The translations under genes were made by a program, and so were the position numbers. This document shows positions 31,901-37,251 of a DNA stretch of 39,527 nucleotides, one piece after another (the first letter of the stretch is position 1; the number at the start of each line of letters is the position of its first letter). The notes beneath the pieces are model-generated. The model searched no databases, was not told the origin of the DNA, and was given only the letters and a program-made list of their open reading frames with translations. Origin of the DNA: a virus; IMG/VR virus record IMGVR_UViG_3300021141_000022, positions 1-39,527 of that record; one strand, given 5' to 3'.

Positions 31901-32182
31901 ATCATGGTTTCCTGCAATCACAATTGTAGGTACTCTGTCTGCTAACCCATTGAAGAGGTATGTAACCATTTCAATAAGCTCCGGACTCATATCTGTCTTA
32001 GCATGCACTATGTCTCCACCCACTGTAACGATTGAATTAGGTGGTAGCTCGTCTACCTGCTTGAATACTTTATCAAAAACCTCTTTAAACTCCTTATGTC
32101 TTTTCCAATTACGTAAATGGATATCTGCAATGTGAAAGATGTAATCAACATTCTTCATTGCGCACTTTACTTTGTTTATCAT
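29000..32182 (-). CDS. 47-46: Single-chain Mre11-Rad50 (gp47-gp46) recombination nuclease
   Basis: In T4, gp47 (nuclease) and gp46 (ATPase) are separate and process DNA ends for recombination-dependent replication. Here both are in one 1060-residue chain. The Mre11 part has all metal motifs: DIH (20-22), GGD (55-57), GNHD (91-94), FHG (His166) and GDIH (198-201). The Rad50 part has a P-loop GIFAPNHAGKS (410-420, His where Gly is usual), long coiled coils about 570-735 and 750-905 around a CKFC zinc hook (736-739), signature LSSGMERF (970-977), Walker B FIAIDEG (998-1004) and H-loop His1035. No frameshift or stop lies at the junction. The start overlaps the primase gene (ATGA); M9 is an alternative start. 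Confidence 0.95.
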   Translation of the reverse strand: MINKVKCAMKNVDYIFHIADIHLRNWKRHKEFKEVFDKVFKQVDELPPNSIVTVGGDIVHAKTDMSPELIEMVTYLFNGLADRVPTIVIAGNHDANLNNKHRLDALTPIIKGMNHSNLFYLRNSGLFEIGDIAVSVMSLLDEPEKYITYDKITNPSKYKKLVALFHGTIANSKVDSGLTLAHGLDWATFAGFDVVPLGDIHKRQVLSKQDPAIFYPGSLVQQNFGEVFEDHGYALIDLTKENIEYTFHDIPNDYGYYTLDVVDGVVPANLPLTSKTNLRVRTTNTDPAQLKRVLATIRKEYRIRDVIVQRLDRNSDGTSSGLLGDAINQGDVRNVQYQSQLLTEYLSAQGIDDDMIAKVIEINKKLNQEINLPEMARNVVWKPKKFEFSNMFSYGEDNVIDFSTKQGTCGIFAPNHAGKSAILDALCFCLFDQSFRASKADQVLNRKKEDFYCKFNFELGGLDYFVEKRATKYRSGPLKGKLRVDIDFWHINSEGDRVSLNGEQRRDTSANIQSYVGTFDDFILTALSLQQNNSNFIDKTQGERKDLLANFLDVTIFDSLCDLANKNNRKTVILLEEYQKQDFETKLGDAERAKDSYEAKHEKAVAELESAQQWMQDLNDKLLELNRELQPCQGEGLDIDKLNESLQQRLDSVKDLEEAKLTKGLDHGAACEVFEHWTRQLEVLKGLFNVTLYKEYQASLQTKQKLDTQLDTMKLTIKNKLEKLDKLKDHEYDVDCKFCMSNVFVQDAMSTREELEKDKKTVGEFLVERQKVVDFIEQNSFIDQEAVVLQEASTELNKAALLKGKEEAAFERLKAQIEQTKGEIQKIETNIDIYNKNTTILENNKRINDEISQVNKEKNVQSIAVSKLNNTVKDYHGKVQVANQTIKECLNTIDHMQQLVEEQVAYELYSKAMYKDGIPYTLISKAVPYIQQHTNNILNQIIDFTVELETDGKNINAFICYDDDKWPLELSSGMERFMASIAIRIALIKITNLPKPDFIAIDEGLGVLDSSNLNSMHTLFTHMKDIFRFSLVISHIDVVRDMVDTILSIDKKDEHSYISC

Positions 32183-33099
32183 AAAAGCATTTTAAATTTC
32201 ACTAAATCGAAAAAATCTACCTTTTTAGCGGTAGCTATAACTTCAATCATTCCTTCATATCCAACTTCGCTAGGATCCTTTCCTGGCAACCTTACTAAAA
32301 ATACTTCGATTCCATTATTCAAAAAATACTCCACCTCTTTAACGCTGTCAGCAAATGCATCAGCATCTAGTGCAATATATATCTTTTTAACCTTTTCTGT
32401 TAGTATGCGACTTCTTAATGTAGTCATAATTTTCTTACCAAACAACGGAATGGCGTTTCTTTTAACAGCAATAGAGTCAAAAGCTCCTTCTACTAGTATG
32501 ATGGGCTCTTTCCAGTTGATTTGATTTTCAAACCCTATAATATCCTTAGATACTGGTGGATTCTTGTGTGTTACTGCTTTGTGGTAGTAGCTTCTACCTA
32601 CATAGTAGTTTAATTGGTTTTGCTCATTATAGCTTGGAATAATAATCATTCCAGCATACGGACCTTCTTCACAGTATCCAACTTGATATCTTAAAATATC
32701 AATAGGTGTTAGTTTTCTTTCTGTGATTGCATAGTGTAAAGCGTTTCTGTAGTTAGGAGTACTCTGCTTTATATACAAAGGCTTATATCCTTCTGGAAGT
32801 GATACTAACTCTCTGGAGTTGGTAGGAGCAGATGTTCTCGTGTTATCACCGTACAACTCCTTCGCTCTCTTCACATACTCATATGGAGCGTTACTTTTGC
32901 GCAATAGTGAAGATACAGTCTGACCCTTTGCATCACAGACCCAACAATGCCACTTCTGTGTATGAAGGTTGACTTGTAGTTTCTTTTTGTAGTGATTGCA
33001 GAATGGACATTGATAACTCATCTCACCATTCTTGTGAGGAGTACTGGTACCTAGATACCCATCTAATAACTTTCTACCTGCTGCTACACTTACTGTCAT
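32179..33099 (-). CDS. 61: DNA primase (T4 gp61-like)
   Basis: The enzyme makes RNA primers for the lagging strand. The N-terminal zinc-binding domain has Cys31-x2-Cys34 and His51-Cys52-x2-Cys55 (CPFCNHYKKK ... WHCWVC). A TOPRIM domain follows: PIILVEGAFDSIAVKRNAIP with Glu204, and YIALDADAFADSV with Asp245 and Asp247. The 306-residue length is close to T4 gp61 (342). No helicase domain is attached, so a separate gp41-like helicase would be expected elsewhere. It overlaps the recombination nuclease gene by 4 nt, linking the two in expression. Confidence 0.93.
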   Translation of the reverse strand: MTVSVAAGRKLLDGYLGTSTPHKNGEMSYQCPFCNHYKKKLQVNLHTQKWHCWVCDAKGQTVSSLLRKSNAPYEYVKRAKELYGDNTRTSAPTNSRELVSLPEGYKPLYIKQSTPNYRNALHYAITERKLTPIDILRYQVGYCEEGPYAGMIIIPSYNEQNQLNYYVGRSYYHKAVTHKNPPVSKDIIGFENQINWKEPIILVEGAFDSIAVKRNAIPLFGKKIMTTLRSRILTEKVKKIYIALDADAFADSVKEVEYFLNNGIEVFLVRLPGKDPSEVGYEGMIEVIATAKKVDFFDLVKFKMLL

Positions 33100-33126
33100 G
33101 CAGTAACTATACTAAATCTTTATTGA

Positions 33127-33528
33127 TTATGCAAACCACTCAGCTGGAATATCCTTATCTGCGTAAAGAAATCCATTTTTAATGCACCAATCGGCATAAG
33201 TAGTTTTAGAGCCTTTTCTGAGCTTATTTCTAGAGTTTTGAAATACAAAACGTATATCCAAGTCAGGGTGTTGTTGTTTTATCAAAACGTGTTTTTTTCT
33301 ATCTTCAACGACAAAGCGACCTTTTGTTTCTATAAAGATACCATTTGGTAGTTTGAAGTCTGGAGTGTATGTGTGTTGAGTTTCTGGCTTAACATACTTA
33401 ATCCTATGCTGCTCGTACTCACCATCAACACCTCTTCGTTTTAGTGATGAATCTAAATCATCCTCAAGCCCACTTCGGTAACCCTTTACCTTAGCTGCTT
33501 GTGTTTTTGCGTAAACTCTCTTTGCCAT
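33127..33528 (-). CDS. T7-type endonuclease I (Holliday junction resolvase)
   Basis: The product matches T7 gene 3 endonuclease I along most of its 133 residues. GYRSGLEDDL gives catalytic Glu22 (T7 Glu20). HTYTPDFKLPNGIFIETKGR supplies Asp57, Glu67 and Lys69 (T7 Asp55, Glu65, Lys67). Then come DRKKHVLIKQQHPDLDIRFV and a C-terminal KDIPAEWFA. The enzyme cuts branched DNA such as four-way junctions and is needed before packaging. T4 itself uses the unrelated endonuclease VII (gp49). The gene lies 3 nt after a structural gene and upstream of the primase. Confidence 0.95.
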   Translation of the reverse strand: MAKRVYAKTQAAKVKGYRSGLEDDLDSSLKRRGVDGEYEQHRIKYVKPETQHTYTPDFKLPNGIFIETKGRFVVEDRKKHVLIKQQHPDLDIRFVFQNSRNKLRKGSKTTYADWCIKNGFLYADKDIPAEWFA

Positions 33529-33531
33529 AAC

Positions 33532-35295
33532 TTATCTGTCTAGTCGTATTATTATAGTTGTATCGACGTTGTTTGGTAGTTGTAGTGGTGTGCTTAACTT
33601 TCCTATTGCCACCAATCTGTAATAGTCGTCATATAGTCCAATCGAAGTTACAAATGGTGTAAAATCAGAACCAGTTACAAACGATCGGAACACGTATTGG
33701 TTTTGTTCTGGGTTATATTCTTGTAGGCTTGGATTGCTACTTCTAGTAAACTCACCAGGTCCAATTGTACATGATATCTCAGTTTCCCAAATTGTATGTG
33801 TGCCTCGAGTCTCTATGGTATTGAATGTGGCATATTTGCTAGGGATTGACGTCAGTGCCATCATTCCGTGATTGTAGAATACGTTTCCTACATTAACATT
33901 ACCAACTCCCAAAGTATGGTGTAGGATATTGATTTCTGTTTGATCTAAATACTTGTTGTAAATCTTTACGTTATCTATAAATCCATCAAACCCCAAATCC
34001 AAACTATAGTTATTACCTATAAACGTGTTTGCTAAGTTTACACAACTCCTATCCGAAAGTGTACTAGTTGCAGTGTTAATTGAGTTTCCATCAGCGCTGT
34101 TAATGTGCAGGCTCATCAACGAACCCGACTGCCTTGCTACTATGTGATACAACTTGTTAATATCTAAAGCCAGACTACTAGTCAAAGAAAATAAACTATC
34201 CTCTCCAGAACCTTTTTCGAAGGCAATCTTTTGATCAGTTGTATATCTCAACCTGTAAGGGAATTGATTATTTACTGGTTGTGAAAATACATTTCCGTTT
34301 TCATCTACACGCAACTCTTCAGCCGGTCCATGCTTTGTTAGCAATACAGCTCCAGATGGTTGTGTGGGAATCTGTGTTGGTCGTACAAACATACTAATAG
34401 CATAAGGCTTACCCTGGAAGTTGTACAGATCATTGTATTCTGAAGCTTCGTCAGTCTTAATGGTGATGCTTGAACTATTTGCAGAAGTAAACTCAGCTAT
34501 GGCTCCTAACAACTCAACAGCAGAAGCTGATGGTGCTGCAGTACCTGCTGGAAAGGAAACTCTTATATTGTTGTAGGCTGATTCCATCTGCCAGTCTCCC
34601 CTATTATAGCTGCTAGTGAAACTAACTAACCCAGCGTTCGCATATTTGTATATAGTATCAATGGGCCATTCTCCTACTGCAATCTTGTCTACTGAAGATG
34701 TGTAATTTGTGTATGCGCCTCCTACAAATTGACCATACGGTGAGTAATATCCACTTCCAGAGATGACAAGGTTACCGTGAAAATCATCAACAACTGTCCA
34801 AACTCCACTTGCTGTGGTTACAGACGAAGTGCTGTATAGGCTTCCGCTATTGACTGCATAAGACCAGCTCATATTCATTAATACCGAGCCTGGAAGGATT
34901 GCTTCTCCAAACTTAGGTTGTGGCATACTAACCACTTGAGCTTGATCTTCTAAATATCTTATCTGTGTGTTGATGTTTCCACTACCAAAGGATGCTTTGT
35001 TGTTGGTGTAAAAATCTCTATAATAGAGATGCTCCAACGAACTATGCACAACTCTCTGGTACTTACCATTAGCTGTTGTAAGTTCAAATTGATTAAAATA
35101 GATACTACCCTGATCAAAATTATCGTCCAACACATCCACCATAGGATAATTAGCGATTGGATTGTAGTTTGCCTGATATATGGTGTATATCGATCCGCTG
35201 AGATTGTTCTCAATAACGTCAGACCATAGCTTGTATGTTCTGAAGGGTGTGATGCGTACATCCGATTGATCGAGACTTTTAAAAACTCCTGCCAT
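33532..35295 (-). CDS. LamG-domain virion protein (587 aa)
   Basis: The middle (about 275-470) is a concanavalin A/LamG-like sandwich: KPYAISMFVRP, KLYHIVARQSGSLMSLHING-like turns, and FDGFIDNVKIYNKYLDQTEI followed by NILHH, the usual last strand. Such domains bind glycans. The C-terminal 80 residues (NPSLQ ... FVTSIGLYDDYYRLVAIGKL ... IIIRLDR) match the end of the next protein at 35373-36437. It is probably a tail or baseplate surface protein. TATTTATA lies 4 nt before the ATG, after a terminator, so it opens a new transcript that continues into endonuclease I and primase. Confidence 0.85.
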   Translation of the reverse strand: MAGVFKSLDQSDVRITPFRTYKLWSDVIENNLSGSIYTIYQANYNPIANYPMVDVLDDNFDQGSIYFNQFELTTANGKYQRVVHSSLEHLYYRDFYTNNKASFGSGNINTQIRYLEDQAQVVSMPQPKFGEAILPGSVLMNMSWSYAVNSGSLYSTSSVTTASGVWTVVDDFHGNLVISGSGYYSPYGQFVGGAYTNYTSSVDKIAVGEWPIDTIYKYANAGLVSFTSSYNRGDWQMESAYNNIRVSFPAGTAAPSASAVELLGAIAEFTSANSSSITIKTDEASEYNDLYNFQGKPYAISMFVRPTQIPTQPSGAVLLTKHGPAEELRVDENGNVFSQPVNNQFPYRLRYTTDQKIAFEKGSGEDSLFSLTSSLALDINKLYHIVARQSGSLMSLHINSADGNSINTATSTLSDRSCVNLANTFIGNNYSLDLGFDGFIDNVKIYNKYLDQTEINILHHTLGVGNVNVGNVFYNHGMMALTSIPSKYATFNTIETRGTHTIWETEISCTIGPGEFTRSSNPSLQEYNPEQNQYVFRSFVTGSDFTPFVTSIGLYDDYYRLVAIGKLSTPLQLPNNVDTTIIIRLDR

Positions 35296-35299
35296 TGTA

Positions 35300-35307
35300 T
35301 ATAAATA
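35300..35307 (-). promoter_or_regulatory. Putative late promoter box TATTTATA, 4 nt before ATG
   Basis: The coding strand reads TGATATTTATATACA followed by the ATG at 35295. It lies just past the terminator at 35315-35345. Confidence 0.7.
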
Positions 35308-35314
35308 TCATTGC

Positions 35315-35345
35315 AAAAAGAAACCCTCTAATTGCTAGAGGGTCT
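35315..35345 (-). terminator. Rho-independent terminator after the 354-residue structural gene
   Basis: On the coding strand ACCCTCTA pairs with TAGAGGGT around GCAAT, followed by TTCTTTTT. It is a strong 8-bp stem located 27 nt after the stop codon. Confidence 0.88.
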
Positions 35346-35372
35346 AATTTGTTTATGATTAATATGTTGTTT

Positions 35373-36437
35373 TTAGTAATCTAGTTTAACTTTAATTAAA
35401 GCCTCACGATTAAATCCTTTAAGTAGTGGACGGCTTAATTTAGCAACTGCAACTAAACGATTTTGTGGATCATACATTCCGATTGTAGTAACGTAAACGC
35501 TAGGATTACGAAGCATACTTGAGTGTAAAAATTGACCGCTTGATCCAGTTACGAATGTTGGGTTGTTTGAGAAGTTAAATTGCTTGTTTGTGATTCTCAC
35601 AAAGTAGTGAGTAGATGTTACCTTCTCTTCACTTCTTGCTTGGAAATATGATGCAGCATTAATGCGTGCTGACATACTTACGTGATTTCTTGGTTGCTTT
35701 GGTATTTGATCTAAAGTGTCTGGATCTCTTCTGTCGAAATTAATACCCAATTCTGTTGTAAGTCTTGCTGCATTAAACACATAAACTCCTTGATCTGGAT
35801 AGAACAAACCATATTGAACAGCTGATGCTGTTACACCTCCCGAACCACTGTAGATTCCGAATACACGACCTGCTGCGTTGATTGTTGGTGATTCATCTTG
35901 ACCACTTCCATCAATGAAAGAAGAGTAAGATGTAGCTGAAGGTGTTGATCCACTTCCAATACGTAGTTCCCAGTTTCCTGGATCTACTTTTTGTCTAAAG
36001 CGAGCACGTGCAACGTTTAGAGCTATAATATCATCTGGATTATCTGTTCCACCTGATCCATTACTAAACGAGAATACTGTGTCAGTTGGTGGTAATAACA
36101 TATTACGGTACTGAGAGTATATTGCTCTTGATGGTGTATCATTTACATTTTGTCCAGTTGTATTTGCATCTCCATATGATCCACTTCCTTTTCTGTTTCC
36201 ATATGTAATTGCAAACTGAACTGCTCCATTTGGATCAGCTTGTGGATCTCTATGGTAAATGTTCATATAGTAGTCTCCTGATTGAGACATTTGTGTAGAA
36301 GAGGTGTAAAAACCAATACCACTAGCATATGACTGCGAGTATGGGTTCATGTTTTCAGACCAAATCGGTTGTGATATAGTCTGAATGTCACCTGCTACGA
36401 TATCATCTTGCGTAAAGAACTTAAAAATCTCTGCCAT
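35373..36437 (-). CDS. Structural protein sharing a C-terminal domain with its neighbour (354 aa)
   Basis: The N-terminus reads MAEIFKFFTQDDIVAGDIQT, with YMNIYHRDPQADPNGAVQFA soon after, a phrase I recall in virion proteins of marine T4-like phages. The middle holds RFRQKVDPGNWELRIGSGS. The last 80 residues (FSNNPTFVTGSS ... VYVTTIGMYDPQNRLVAVAK ... LIKVKLDY) resemble the C-terminus of the 587-residue protein at 33532-35295. It follows the 254-residue gene by 9 nt and ends at a terminator. Probably a baseplate or tail-associated subunit; no enzyme motif. Confidence 0.8.
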   Translation of the reverse strand: MAEIFKFFTQDDIVAGDIQTISQPIWSENMNPYSQSYASGIGFYTSSTQMSQSGDYYMNIYHRDPQADPNGAVQFAITYGNRKGSGSYGDANTTGQNVNDTPSRAIYSQYRNMLLPPTDTVFSFSNGSGGTDNPDDIIALNVARARFRQKVDPGNWELRIGSGSTPSATSYSSFIDGSGQDESPTINAAGRVFGIYSGSGGVTASAVQYGLFYPDQGVYVFNAARLTTELGINFDRRDPDTLDQIPKQPRNHVSMSARINAASYFQARSEEKVTSTHYFVRITNKQFNFSNNPTFVTGSSGQFLHSSMLRNPSVYVTTIGMYDPQNRLVAVAKLSRPLLKGFNREALIKVKLDY

Positions 36438-36446
36438 GGCTTAGTG

Positions 36447-37211
36447 TTATCTAGTTGTTGTGTTTAAAGGTGCTGATGTTTGAACATCTAATGTTAAGAA
36501 TTGTGCTGGATCAACAGATATAGATATCGTTTTAAATCCTCCAGTTTCGTTACCAACAATAGTCAACAAAGCACGTTTGATTGTAGTACCTGATTGTGGT
36601 TTTGCTTTTATGATAAACTTAGATCCTACTCTAGTAATTGTCTTACCTGCAGTTGTTGTTCCTGTTACTTCGTCATCAATAAAGCTAGCAGCTGTGCTTG
36701 CTAAATTAGCATCAGCAACGCTAGTGATTGCACTAGATACGTTTGCTATTCCTCTTGTTTGAGTTGCTATGTTTCCGTCTGGAGCAATCTCCAATGTAGC
36801 TACCGTATCATCACTCAATATTGCAGTATATCCTGCGCTATCGTTACCTCCTGCAAAGTTTAGTGTACTTGGTGAAACTGTGACTTGTTGCTTAAGAGAT
36901 GTAATAACGATGCTTGATGGGTTAACGCTAATAACTGGAATACCAATAACATCTTTTGGAAGTGTTATTAGTTTGTATCTCAACATCTGTGACTCATCTG
37001 GCAATGCCTCTAATACTGGCATGTTTTCAATTACAGCACCGTAATAGTTTGTACCTAGTGTGTGTGCTGGATTCCATAAATCGTAATCTACCTCATCATC
37101 AGAAAGAGCAAATTTAACAATATTCAATTGCCCTCCAGAAGCGAGAATTTGACGACCTTTATTTGTCAGTATTGCGTCTACTGTTACCGTTGTATTATCT
37201 AAATACCCCAT
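36447..37211 (-). CDS. Conserved virion protein with Ig-like C-terminus (254 aa)
   Basis: The N-terminus MGYLDNTTVTVDAILTNKGR, QILASGGQLNIVKFALSDDE, VDYDLWNP is a pattern I recall in T4-like marine phages close to tail structural genes. Residues about 95-254 are beta-rich with VNPSSIVITSLKQQVTVSPS and look like one or two Ig-like domains. It is the first gene of a two-gene unit (with 35373-36437) that starts at a TATTTATA box and stops at a hairpin terminator. A tail or baseplate location is inferred from context. Confidence 0.78.
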   Translation of the reverse strand: MGYLDNTTVTVDAILTNKGRQILASGGQLNIVKFALSDDEVDYDLWNPAHTLGTNYYGAVIENMPVLEALPDESQMLRYKLITLPKDVIGIPVISVNPSSIVITSLKQQVTVSPSTLNFAGGNDSAGYTAILSDDTVATLEIAPDGNIATQTRGIANVSSAITSVADANLASTAASFIDDEVTGTTTAGKTITRVGSKFIIKAKPQSGTTIKRALLTIVGNETGGFKTISISVDPAQFLTLDVQTSAPLNTTTR

Positions 37212-37226
37212 TGTTAGTTATTTTAA

Positions 37227-37234
37227 TATAAATA
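37227..37234 (-). promoter_or_regulatory. Putative late promoter box TATTTATA
   Basis: The coding strand reads GCATATTTATATTAAAATAAC, 15 nt upstream of the ATG at 37211, in the 40-nt gap after the large structural gene. Confidence 0.68.
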
Positions 37235-37251
37235 TGCTACATTTTATAAAA

